DNA from: Pseudoalteromonas sp. NBT06-2
Lineage (GTDB): Bacteria > Pseudomonadota > Gammaproteobacteria > Enterobacterales > Alteromonadaceae
NCBI RefSeq assembly: GCF_002276045.1
Contig: NZ_NQMR01000028.1
Coordinates: forward strand, 1-61,640
Length of the DNA stretch: 61,640 bases
Direction: 5' to 3'
The translations under genes were made by a program, and so were the position numbers. Shown here piece by piece: positions 40,742-48,863 of this stretch. The notes beneath the pieces were generated by a model that worked only from the letters and a program-made list of their open reading frames with translations, ran no database searches and was not told the origin of the DNA. Numbering within the stretch: the stretch's first letter is position 1; the number at the start of each line of letters is the position of its first letter.

Positions 40742-40811
40742 GTCACTGCGTGGCATCAATAAAAAAAGGGGGATATAAAATCACCCTTTTTTATTGATGC
40801 CACATAGTGAC
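40742..40811. terminator. Very long bidirectional hairpin between ispB and mdh
   Basis: Arms of 28-29 bases (GTCACTGCGTGGCATCAAT and ATTGATGCCACATAGTGAC, each followed by A7GGG or preceded by CCCT6) pair with two mismatches and one bulge around about 13 bases. The inner GGG/CCC with A/T runs looks like a terminator for both convergent genes; the outer arms contain the GCCACxxAGTGGC-type palindrome seen after other genes. Confidence 0.8.
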
Positions 40812-40838
40812 TCAAAATAAAATTGCGAAGCAATTCTA

Positions 40839-41771
40839 TTAAGCCATAAAGTCAACACCTTCTTGGATGTCTGACTTTAATGTCGCTAGCATGTCATTTT
40901 TTGCTTGTTCTTCAAACGCGCTTAATGCACCGTAAGAAAGAATCTCTTCAATACCATTTTTACCTAAACGTACAGGGTGTGCGAAGAATGGTGCATCACC
41001 ATTCTCAACTGCAACATACGCATAATCAACAACTTTTTCACCTTGTAGGCCTTTAACTAAAGACATACAAAAACGTGCTGCAGCTGCGCCCATAGAAAGT
41101 GTCGCTGAGCCGCCACCCGCTTTAGCGTTAACAACTTCAGTACCCGCATTCTGAATACGAGGAGTAAGTGTAGCAACTTCTTTATCAGTGAAAGTAGTAC
41201 CTTCAACTTGTGAAAGAAGTGGTAAAATAGTCGTACCAGAGTGACCACCAATTACAGGAACTTTAACGTCAGCTACATTTAAACCTTTAAGTTCTGCAAT
41301 AAATGCTTCTGAGCGAATTACATCTAGTGTAGTGATACCAAATACACGTTTAGCATCATAAGTCCCCGCTTTTTTGAATACTTCAGCAACTATTGGTACA
41401 GTTCCATTTACTGGGTTAGTTATAATACCCACTAACGCTTTAGGACAGTTAGCAACGATACCTTCAGCTAATGTTTTGATAATACCAGCATTAACATTAA
41501 AAAGGTCAGCACGGTCCATACCTGGCTTACGAGGCATACCTGCTGGGATTAATACAATATCAGCACCAGTTAATGCATCACCTAAGTTATCTGCACCAAA
41601 GCCAGCTACTTTAACGTCAGTTGGAATATGAGATAAATCAACAGCAACACCAGGAACAACTGGAGCAACATCATAAAGAGATAATTCTGAACCCACAGGT
41701 AACTGAGTTTTTAACAATAAAGATAGAGCTTGACCGATACCACCAGCGGCACCTAAAACGGCAACTTTCAT
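40839..41771 (-). CDS. mdh: Malate dehydrogenase
   Basis: NAD-dependent TCA-cycle enzyme interconverting malate and oxaloacetate. It has [18 protein letters not shown], the substrate loop [22 protein letters not shown] and [12 protein letters not shown] with the catalytic His. Length 310 residues is close to E. coli Mdh (312). It is divergent from argR, the widely conserved gammaproteobacterial pairing. Confidence 0.98.
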   Translation of the reverse strand: MKVAVLGAAGGIGQALSLLLKTQLPVGSELSLYDVAPVVPGVAVDLSHIPTDVKVAGFGADNLGDALTGADIVLIPAGMPRKPGMDRADLFNVNAGIIKTLAEGIVANCPKALVGIITNPVNGTVPIVAEVFKKAGTYDAKRVFGITTLDVIRSEAFIAELKGLNVADVKVPVIGGHSGTTILPLLSQVEGTTFTDKEVATLTPRIQNAGTEVVNAKAGGGSATLSMGAAAARFCMSLVKGLQGEKVVDYAYVAVENGDAPFFAHPVRLGKNGIEEILSYGALSAFEEQAKNDMLATLKSDIQEGVDFMA

Positions 41772-42004
41772 TTGTATTCTCCGAAGATTAAAGAAGGGTA
41801 ATCAATTTCGCTCATAAAGATAAAGAAAATATCGCCTAAAGACAAATGAAACCCGCAATTATTAAGTAAAGTTTCGACTATCTTTGTAAATAATTTAAAT
41901 TTCATGCCTTTTCGAGCATTACAGGTGAAAATATCGGCTTTCATATAGGCTTGATGCTAAAATTTGTGTAAACTCCACAAAACTCGTTCAAAAAAAGTGA
42001 CGTG

Positions 42005-42472
42005 ATGCAAATTCAAGATAAACAAGAAGCTTTGGTTAAAGCCTTTAAAGCGTTATTAAAAGAAGAAAATTTTGGTTCTCAGGGTGAAATAGTTGATGCT
42101 TTAAAAGAACAGGGCTTTACAAATATCAGCCAAAGTAAAGTATCGCGTATGCTCAGTAAATTTGGTGCTGTAAGAACACGTAACGCCAAACAAGAAATGG
42201 TATATTGTTTACCAGCAGAAATGGGTGTTCCTACAGCAAAAAGTCCATTACGCCAACTTGTAGTTGATATCATGCATAATGAAATGATGATCATCATACG
42301 TACAAGTCCAGGTGCAGCACAATTAATCGCGCGACTTCTAGACTCATTAGGTAAAGCAGATGGCGTACTAGGCACAATAGCAGGCGATGATACTATTTTT
42401 ATTGCACCAGCAAAAATATCTACAATAGATGTCACTTTGGAAAAAATCAAAAACTTATTTGAAAGTGTATAG
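42005..42472 (+). CDS. argR: Arginine repressor
   Basis: Hexameric arginine-dependent repressor of arginine biosynthesis. The N-terminal winged helix has [24 protein letters not shown] and the C-terminal arginine-binding domain has [17 protein letters not shown] and [14 protein letters not shown] one codon upstream is an alternative start; I use the ATG at 42005. Length is 155 residues. It is divergent from mdh. Confidence 0.97.
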   Translation: MQIQDKQEALVKAFKALLKEENFGSQGEIVDALKEQGFTNISQSKVSRMLSKFGAVRTRNAKQEMVYCLPAEMGVPTAKSPLRQLVVDIMHNEMMIIIRTSPGAAQLIARLLDSLGKADGVLGTIAGDDTIFIAPAKISTIDVTLEKIKNLFESV

Positions 42473-42567
42473 TCTGCCTCGTATTTCTATTATGGTCACT
42501 TCATAACTGAAAATAATAAGTTAATTTAGAGCTCAAAAATACAGTTTCCTGCGTTCTACGAATATGT

Positions 42568-42612
42568 TATACCAATCCAATTAAGTGAGTGATAAAATAG
42601 AAACGGTATTAT
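42568..42612. repeat. 45-bp remnant of a TATACCAAT-ended element
   Basis: TTATACCAATCCAATTAAGTGAGTGA is the left end of the repeat type seen at 16902 and 40470. It runs into AACGGTATTATA, a right-end-like tip. The interior has been lost. The tip overlaps the stop codon of the Dyp peroxidase gene. Confidence 0.55.
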
Positions 42613-43505
42613 AAAGTGTTTAAAAAATCTATCGATGGGGCAAAAAATGCTGAGCCCATATCTGCCTGAGTAAAGTCAAGCCATGCATCATAGCTTTGCG
42701 AATCTCCTAAACGTGCTTTAGTTAATACCTCAAAAGCATCGCCATCATTAGAACAGGTAACTAATAACATACCTTGCTCATACATATCACCATAAGGCAT
42801 GCCTTGATGAAGTAAAATAGGTTGCCCACTTTGATTCTTTAGTTCAATCTTATTAGCATGGCTTGAAGCGCTGACTGGCATAATCAATTCATTTTCTAAA
42901 CGCGTACGCCCTATAATTTGCTCTTGTTCTGTAACAGATAGTTTTTTCCATTCAACTAAGTTATGACGATAGCGTTGCACATGAATATAACTACCTTGCA
43001 CAAACTGGCTATCGCTTGATACTAAAGCTGCATTCATTTTAGCTCGCCCTCTTGGCGTATCAGAGGCATATTTAAAACCATTAAAATCACGACCATCTAA
43101 AAATCGAAAACACTTAACCTGCTCTACCAACTCTATATCAGAAGAAAATAAAGTAAGAATATTTGATGCAAACAAATGAATTACATCAAGTCTATCTGAT
43201 CTTATTTGAATTAATAAATCAACCGGCTGACTTGGCATAGCATATTCATCATGGGTAATATGTGGAAAGCTTTTTAGTCCACTTGGGATTGAAGATGGAC
43301 ATAAATGCGGCCAATATTGGGCGCCAATAGCAACTATGCTTGAAAGCATCGCTTCTGAAAATTGCTCACTATACTCATCTTGTAGCGTAGTTACTTTACC
43401 AAGCTTATTTTTAATTACATCATCATGACCATCTAATACATTCAAAAAAAGATATAAGCCATGTAGGTTTGCTTCAGCGCAAACACCTGATTGAGCTTGG
43501 GGCAT
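42609..43505 (-). CDS. Dyp-type heme peroxidase
   Basis: Heme peroxidase of the dye-decolorizing family, 298 residues. It has the distal motif FRFLDGRDFNGF (family GxxDG), GSYIHVQRYRHNLVEWKKL, IGRTRLENELI and SSHANKIEL holding the expected proximal His. QPILLHQGMPYG and LLVTCSND also fit. No signal peptide is visible, so it is probably cytoplasmic, unlike EfeB. It is the last gene after a ferric-iron ABC transporter (30 bp gap), so a heme- or iron-linked role is plausible but inferred. Its TAA stop lies in the tip of a small repeat remnant. Confidence 0.88.
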   Translation of the reverse strand: MPQAQSGVCAEANLHGLYLFLNVLDGHDDVIKNKLGKVTTLQDEYSEQFSEAMLSSIVAIGAQYWPHLCPSSIPSGLKSFPHITHDEYAMPSQPVDLLIQIRSDRLDVIHLFASNILTLFSSDIELVEQVKCFRFLDGRDFNGFKYASDTPRGRAKMNAALVSSDSQFVQGSYIHVQRYRHNLVEWKKLSVTEQEQIIGRTRLENELIMPVSASSHANKIELKNQSGQPILLHQGMPYGDMYEQGMLLVTCSNDGDAFEVLTKARLGDSQSYDAWLDFTQADMGSAFFAPSIDFLNTL

Positions 43506-43535
43506 TAAAGTTCCTAAATATTAGTAGATCATCGA

Positions 43536-44582
43536 CTAGTTTATAAAAAAGTTTACTGGATGTGGCAAAATATTCAAGTCAACTTGCTCGCCATGATTAA
43601 ACTGACCATCATCTGCTGATACTATTTCAATCTCTTGATCCGATATACCAATACGATAAATATATCGCGTCCCCATAAAACGCTTACTCAAAATAGTCAC
43701 ACTATTTTCTGCCCCAGTAGTACCTTTAGGTTTCAAACTAATATGCTGTGGCCTGATATACAAAGTACCATTTTGCTTATCATCATCAATTTCTTGTGTT
43801 GAGGTAACATTACCCAAAGATGTTTTAAACCCCGAATCACCGAGATATTGTGCATCGATATATATTCCTTGACCAAGAAATTCAGCAACCATTTTTGCTT
43901 TAGGTTGATAAAACAGCTCTTTTGCAGTGCCCTGCTGAATGATTTTGCCTTCATACATGATCGCAAGTTTATCAGAAAATGCAAAAGCCTCATCCTTAGA
44001 ATGCGTTACAAAAATAGCCGATACTTGCTGATCTTTTATGATCCGTCGAATATCTTCAATTAATTGAAATCTTACTTGATGATCTATATTAGAAAAAGGT
44101 TCATCAAGTAATAGTATACTTGGTTTATATGCAAGCGCTCTGGCTATCGCCACTCTTTGTTGTTGACCACCAGATAATTGATGTGGGTAACGCTCATTCA
44201 AACCTTCAAGCTTAACTAAGTTTAGCATTTCAGTAATACGCTCAGATATAACTTGTTTCTTTTTATCAAGTAAACCATAAGCAATATTTTGAGCGACCGT
44301 TAAATGAGGAAACAAGGCATAATCTTGAAACATCATGCCTATATTTCGCTTTTCAGGTGCTACAAAAATATGTTTATTATTAAATATTTTATTTGATATG
44401 CTGATCAAACCCGATGAAGGTTCAATCAAACCCGCTACCGCTTTTAATGTTGTGGTTTTACCACAACCACTTGCACCTAATAAACAAACAATTTCATTTT
44501 TTTCAATCGTTAACGATAGATTATCAATTATTTTATTACCTTGATAATCAAAGTTTAATTTTTCAATCAGCAGATCACTCAT
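43536..44582 (-). CDS. fbpC: Ferric iron ABC transporter, ATP-binding protein
   Basis: ATPase energising Fe3+ uptake. Walker A GASGCGKTTTLK is near residue 36, the signature LSGGQQQRVAIARAL near 140, Walker B SILLLDEPFSNID near 160, and a C-terminal TOBE-like regulatory domain (about 255-345; LYIRPQHISLKPKG). The start is the ATG at 44582, which overlaps the end of the permease gene by eight bases. Neighbours show it serves the iron system rather than sulfate or polyamines. Confidence 0.9.
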   Translation of the reverse strand: MSDLLIEKLNFDYQGNKIIDNLSLTIEKNEIVCLLGASGCGKTTTLKAVAGLIEPSSGLISISNKIFNNKHIFVAPEKRNIGMMFQDYALFPHLTVAQNIAYGLLDKKKQVISERITEMLNLVKLEGLNERYPHQLSGGQQQRVAIARALAYKPSILLLDEPFSNIDHQVRFQLIEDIRRIIKDQQVSAIFVTHSKDEAFAFSDKLAIMYEGKIIQQGTAKELFYQPKAKMVAEFLGQGIYIDAQYLGDSGFKTSLGNVTSTQEIDDDKQNGTLYIRPQHISLKPKGTTGAENSVTILSKRFMGTRYIYRIGISDQEIEIVSADDGQFNHGEQVDLNILPHPVNFFIN

Positions 44583-46224
44583 TAGTAAGTTCTTCTTCAA
44601 ATTTAGCACTTTCCATAGAGCTGGTAATAAAATACAAAGGTAGTAGACCTACCAAAACGATAAATAATGCAGATATTGAAGCTAACTCCAATTGTTCATC
44701 ACTGACATATTGAAAAACATGTGTCGCTAATGTTTCAAAATCGAAAGGTCGTAACAGCAGTGCCGCAGGGAGCTCTTTCATACATTCAATAAAAATAAGC
44801 AAAGCAGCAGTTAACATACCACGGCGAAGCAATGGAAAGTGAATTTTTAACAATGTTTGCTCTGGCGTTTTACCCATAGAGCGACTTGCCATATCTAAGG
44901 AAGGTGAAATACGGGTAAAACTCGCTTCAATTGTCCCCTGAGATATTGCATAAAAACGCACAACATAGGCTAAAGTAATCGCAACTAAGGTACCACTAAA
45001 TATTAAACCAGGCTCTTCCATAAACAAGCCTACAAACTGATTAACCGCACCATCTAATAAGCTTAAAGGTAATAACACAGCGATAGCTAATACTGTACCA
45101 GGTAAAGCATACCCCATGCTTGCCATTCTTCCAGGAATTAAATCAATTGATTTTGTTGAAAGGCGCTGATTAAAAACAACGAATAAACTCAGAGCAACAC
45201 AAATAAAACTGACAATTGCTGCAAGTTTTAAACTTTGCCAAGCATATATAAAAAACTCACTATTCCATGCTTGATCAAAATAGCTAACGGCGTAGCTCAC
45301 TAATATAGAAACAGGAATAAAAAAAGCAAAAAGAAGAACCAGACAACAAAATAACGTCGATAAAAGACCATTGTATTTAGATAACTTGTAAAGCATGGCG
45401 TCATTATTAACCCCCCCCCTTTCATGTACAACTCTATTACGTCTGCTAAAGTGCTCTATACTTAAAAACATAAAAACAAATAACAACATAATGCCTGAAA
45501 TTTTAGCAGCCGCTGTTAAAGAGTAATAACCTAGCCAAGTATCGTATACTGCCGTTGTTAGAGTGCTCACAGCAAAATAATTTACAGTTGCAAAGTCGGC
45601 CATCGCCTCCATCGCAATTAAAGCCAACGCAGCAACGATAGAGCCCCTAGCTAACGGTAAAGACACTTTGAAAAAGCTTTGCCTTGCGCTATACCCCATT
45701 AATTGGCTTGCTTGTACTAATTTAAATGATTGTTCTCGCAGCGCTGTTTTAAAAATCAAATACAAATACGGATACAATACCAATGCAATCATCACGATAG
45801 CACCTGGCAATGTCCTTATATCAAAAAACCAATAATCACTAGGGTTTTGCCAGTTAAAAGTATTCCTTAACCAGATTTGTACCGGTCCTGCATAATCTAA
45901 TAAATCAGTATAAACATACGCTATGATATAAGTCGGCATGGCAAGTGGTAACATTAATGCCCATTCAAATTGTTTTTTACCGGGAAAATCACAATAAGCA
46001 ATTAACCAGCCCAGAGGTAAAGCAATCAAGGAGCTTAAAGCTAAAACACCAAAAATCAGAACAAATGTATTGTAGGTGTAGTCCCATAATACTGTATTCC
46101 ACAAATGATCAAATACATCAGGATCGGGAATAAGAGATTCAAAAACGAGGAATATAAGTGGCAGAGTTAAAATAATTCCAGCAGACCAAGCAACAAACTG
46201 CCATCGAGTAATTGATAAATGCAT
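44575..46224 (-). CDS. fbpB: Ferric iron ABC transporter, fused permease
   Basis: Inner-membrane permease with two fused halves, about 12 transmembrane helices in 549 residues. Each half carries a binding-protein-dependent transport (EAA-like) loop, for example QLMGYSARQSFFKVSLPLARG and RSMGKTPEQTLLKIHFPLLRRG, as in FbpB/SfuB. A run of nine C (45411-45419) encodes part of ERGGVNN and does not break the frame. It overlaps fbpC by eight bases and lies 64 bp after fbpA. Confidence 0.93.
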   Translation of the reverse strand: MHLSITRWQFVAWSAGIILTLPLIFLVFESLIPDPDVFDHLWNTVLWDYTYNTFVLIFGVLALSSLIALPLGWLIAYCDFPGKKQFEWALMLPLAMPTYIIAYVYTDLLDYAGPVQIWLRNTFNWQNPSDYWFFDIRTLPGAIVMIALVLYPYLYLIFKTALREQSFKLVQASQLMGYSARQSFFKVSLPLARGSIVAALALIAMEAMADFATVNYFAVSTLTTAVYDTWLGYYSLTAAAKISGIMLLFVFMFLSIEHFSRRNRVVHERGGVNNDAMLYKLSKYNGLLSTLFCCLVLLFAFFIPVSILVSYAVSYFDQAWNSEFFIYAWQSLKLAAIVSFICVALSLFVVFNQRLSTKSIDLIPGRMASMGYALPGTVLAIAVLLPLSLLDGAVNQFVGLFMEEPGLIFSGTLVAITLAYVVRFYAISQGTIEASFTRISPSLDMASRSMGKTPEQTLLKIHFPLLRRGMLTAALLIFIECMKELPAALLLRPFDFETLATHVFQYVSDEQLELASISALFIVLVGLLPLYFITSSMESAKFEEELTNE

Positions 46225-46288
46225 TGATACCTTTAAAAATCAGAAGTTTGAGATAGTATTATACCTACAAACTTCCAAATGATATTAG

Positions 46289-47302
46289 TTATAAATCAAA
46301 TTTCACTTCATCAATCAATTTTAGTGCTAAAGTGCGGTTTTCACTTATTTTATGAAGTGAAATTGCATCTTCAGAAAACTTGCCCCAAGAAGCGACCATA
46401 TCAGATAAAGCAACACCTGATTTAACAGGATATTCCATATTTAGCGAAGCATACATTTTTTGTGCACTTTCACCACTCATAAATTCAATTAATTTCAAAG
46501 AATTGGCTTTATGTTTTGTATATTTACTTAACACAACACCAGAAACATTAATATGAGATCCACGATTCGTTTGATTCGGAAAATTAATGAATACAGATTC
46601 TGCCCATACTTTTTGTTTCGAATCTTGCATCATCTTACCAAAGTAATAACTATTACCTAAAGCAATATCACATAACCCCTCTTTAATCGCTTTTACTTGT
46701 GCACGGTCATTACCTTGAGGCTTACGTGCTAAATTCGCTTTCACACCTTCAAGCCAAGTTTTTGTCTCTTGCTCACCATGATGCGCAATCATAGATGCAA
46801 CTAAACCTAAGTTATAAGGATGTTTTCCTGAGCGTGTACATAACGTGCCTTTATATTTTGGGTCTGCTAACTCTTCATATGTTAGCTCAGGTAAAGCGCC
46901 CATACGTTCTTTAGAAGAATACACGTTACGTACACGTTTAGTTAAGGCAATCCAATTTCCGTCAGGATCTTTAAATTGAGCTGGGATATTTTTATTTACA
47001 ATTTCACTTTGAATTGGTTGAGTCAACTGTGCATTTTTTAACTGTAATAATGCACTAAAATTTGAAGTTAAGACTAAATCTGCTGGTGTATGTTTACCTT
47101 CACGCTTCATGCGCTCAATAAGGCCTTTTTTGGCAAATACAACTTTAGTTTCTATTCCCGTTTCTTCTGTGAACTTATTTAAAATAGGCTCAATCAAAAA
47201 TGGTTGGCGAAAAGAATAAATATTGACGACATCTTTGGCACTAGCAAAACCTGACGCTAAAGTTGCTAGTATAAATGGTAATACGGTGATTGTTTTTTTC
47301 AT
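46289..47302 (-). CDS. fbpA: Ferric iron ABC transporter, periplasmic binding protein
   Basis: Periplasmic Fe3+-binding protein. Signal peptide about 1-22 (MKKTITVLPFILATLASG, cleavage after ASA), then VVNIYSFRQPFLIEPILN and the iron-binding tyrosine pair in ALGNSYYFGKM near residue 215. NVSGVVLSKYTKHK and MEYPVKSG also match this family. I chose the ATG at 47302 since the signal peptide begins there; the frame extends 13 codons upstream. A Fur-like box lies about 73 bp upstream, suggesting induction on iron limitation. Confidence 0.93.
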   Translation of the reverse strand: MKKTITVLPFILATLASGFASAKDVVNIYSFRQPFLIEPILNKFTEETGIETKVVFAKKGLIERMKREGKHTPADLVLTSNFSALLQLKNAQLTQPIQSEIVNKNIPAQFKDPDGNWIALTKRVRNVYSSKERMGALPELTYEELADPKYKGTLCTRSGKHPYNLGLVASMIAHHGEQETKTWLEGVKANLARKPQGNDRAQVKAIKEGLCDIALGNSYYFGKMMQDSKQKVWAESVFINFPNQTNRGSHINVSGVVLSKYTKHKANSLKLIEFMSGESAQKMYASLNMEYPVKSGVALSDMVASWGKFSEDAISLHKISENRTLALKLIDEVKFDL

Positions 47303-47374
47303 TTTAGAACCTATTTTTAGAATACCCGATTGAAGCAGCATTTTTTTAAAATAATACTAATGACAAGCCATAAA

Positions 47375-47389
47375 TAATAACGATTATCA
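47375..47389 (-). promoter_or_regulatory. Probable Fur box upstream of fbpA
   Basis: On the minus strand TGATAATCGTTATTA fits the 7-1-7 Fur pattern TGATAATnATTATCA with two differences in the second half. Position upstream of an iron-uptake operon supports it. Confidence 0.6.
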
Positions 47390-47481
47390 GTTAACTATAC
47401 AAATATTTTAATTATTTCTATGCACTATCTCATTCAAGACAAACGGCAAACCTAAAATCTAGACTATAAACGGATTAATAC

Positions 47482-47499
47482 TGTGAGATATCTCTTACA
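47482..47499 (+). promoter_or_regulatory. GacA/UvrY-type upstream activating site for the CsrB-like RNA
   Basis: TGTGAG-N6-CTTACA matches the GacA box TGTAAG-N6-CTTACA with one difference. It lies about 175 bp upstream of the predicted RNA start, the distance typical of GacA sites at csrB/rsm genes. Confidence 0.75.
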
Positions 47500-47653
47500 A
47501 ACACGACAGACATTTCATTAATTATGTACCTGAAAACAACAATAAAAAATGTAACCCTATAATTTTAAATATAAAAAACAAATACCACTTCATTTCAAAT
47601 GTATTATAAATAGTAGTTAGCCTTAATCTTATATCTATAAATCATCAATTCTC

Positions 47654-47659
47654 TATAAT
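47654..47659 (+). promoter_or_regulatory. -10 element of the CsrB-like RNA promoter
   Basis: A perfect TATAAT with no good -35, as expected for an activator-dependent promoter. The RNA should start near 47666. Confidence 0.65.
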
Positions 47660-47665
47660 TAACTC

Positions 47666-48011
47666 ATCGCTTGAAGGATAGAAGGACGCTCAAGCAAACA
47701 GGATGTTGAAATGTACTTAGGTTAGTACAACACGGAAAAGGAAGAGCAAGATGCTCACAGCTTAATCGCTGCTATCATGGAATGACTTAGAAATGGAATA
47801 ACAGACAAGAAGTCTGTTTTATGGATATATAGCAAAGATTGCTAACATTGGATGTATTCAGTGACGAACAGGATTATGACAAGGGATTTGTTAGTCATAT
47901 TAAAATATGCCTAGGGTAAAGTTTTAAAGGAACTAGTATTTCTAGCAAGCAGGATGCTTAAAAAGATTCCAGTCAGCGTGGTATATGCTTTCATATATCA
48001 CGCATTTTCTT
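47666..48011 (+). ncRNA. csrB: CsrB/RsmB-type CsrA-sequestering regulatory RNA
   Basis: No open frame occupies this 346-base stretch, but it carries 13 GGA motifs (for example at 47676, 47684, 47701, 47740, 47871, 47884 and 47952), several as AAGGA, CAGGATG or ATGGA, the CsrA-binding consensus. Small hairpins are visible: AAGC-AGGAT-GCTT displays GGA in its loop, TGACAAGGGATTTGTTAGTCA does likewise, and GAGCAAGATGCTC, AGACAAGAAGTCT and AGCAAAGATTGCT are related stems whose GGA has drifted. It ends in a strong terminator and has a TATAAT and a GacA/UvrY box upstream. In the family, such RNAs titrate CsrA to change carbon flow, motility and biofilm. By analogy BarA/UvrY would activate it. Family membership rests on these features, not on a database match. 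Confidence 0.85.
47976..48011 (+). terminator. Terminator of the CsrB-like RNA
   Basis: GCGTGGTATATG and CATATATCACGC form a 12-bp stem with one G-U pair around CTTT, followed by ATTTTCTT. Confidence 0.85.
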
Positions 48012-48020
48012 GAACCGATT

Positions 48021-48677
48021 TTATCTTTTTTTACACTTTAAATATGCTTCTCTAAAATCTTCAAAATGCTGACTCAACTTTTTTGCTGCATCTAATTCAT
48101 TTGCAAGTTCAAGCACCATAATTGCCACCTCAGCTGTACCTAAGTGATTTTCATGTACTGCGACTCTCAATTTATATTCAGATAATTTATCAGGCGTAAT
48201 CGATAAAACAGGGAATTGATCTAAATAAGGACTTTTACGGATCATTTTTTTAGCTTCACGCCATGTACCATCTAAAAAAATCAGTAATGGCTTTTTACCT
48301 TTTATTCGAGAAATGGTTTCCACCACTCTATATTGTTCAATATTATCGGCTGGGAAGATAATTAGCGGTTGATATTGCTCATCATTAATTAATGCTAAAA
48401 AATCTTTATCCGGATCAGTACGATCCCAACGAAATGCAAAATTCTCAGATATCACATCAGCTATCAAACGCCCTGTATTTGAAGGCTTAAAACTTTCATT
48501 ATGATACATCAGCATACAGACAGCTAAACCACACTGTGCTTCCTGAATACCGTCACAAATACATTCATTGATATCAATTAAACAATGATCACATCGTTTA
48601 AGTTTAGCACCACGAGCTCTGAACTCTTTTTTAGATATTGCTAGCTGCTTTGCACGCAACTTTAATACTGAATTCAC
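48021..48677 (-). CDS. DTW domain protein, probable tRNA-uridine aminocarboxypropyltransferase
   Basis: Probable SAM-dependent enzyme adding the 3-amino-3-carboxypropyl group to uridine in tRNA (TapT/YfiP-like). It has the cysteine cluster CDHCLIDINECICDG near residues 29-43, MLMYHNESFKPSNTGRL, the DTW motif FLDGTWREAKKMIRKSPYL and a C-terminal helix. Start is GTG with GGAG eight bases upstream. Length is 218 residues. It converges with the CsrB-like RNA. The choice between TapT and paralogues cannot be made from sequence alone. Confidence 0.88.
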   Translation of the reverse strand: MNSVLKLRAKQLAISKKEFRARGAKLKRCDHCLIDINECICDGIQEAQCGLAVCMLMYHNESFKPSNTGRLIADVISENFAFRWDRTDPDKDFLALINDEQYQPLIIFPADNIEQYRVVETISRIKGKKPLLIFLDGTWREAKKMIRKSPYLDQFPVLSITPDKLSEYKLRVAVHENHLGTAEVAIMVLELANELDAAKKLSQHFEDFREAYLKCKKR

Positions 48678-48795
48678 TGATAACTCTCCTGTTGAGATTT
48701 GTATGGTCTAAAACTCTCTACTACTGGAGAATTATTAAGTCAATGCTGTACATTGGGAATAAAGGGAAATGACACCTTCATAAATCAAACGATTA

Positions 48796-48822
48796 AAAAA
48801 GGGTGAAATCATTCACCCTTGT
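48796..48822 (-). terminator. Terminator after lpdA
   Basis: GGGTGA and TCACCC pair around AATCAT and are followed on the minus strand by TTTTTTAAT; it marks the end of the pyruvate dehydrogenase operon. Confidence 0.85.
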
Positions 48823-48863
48823 TGCTCAGCGTAACCGAATTTAAAATAAATGTGTTTACAAAT

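Noticed and set aside
41874..41905. ARG box between mdh and argR
   Set aside because: TGAAATTTAAATTATTTACA has the right AT-rich look but matches the arginine-box consensus only loosely in a region that is AT-rich throughout.
45411..45419. Frameshift at the run of nine C in fbpB
   Set aside because: The reading frame continues through it (ERGGVNND) and both permease halves are in the same frame.
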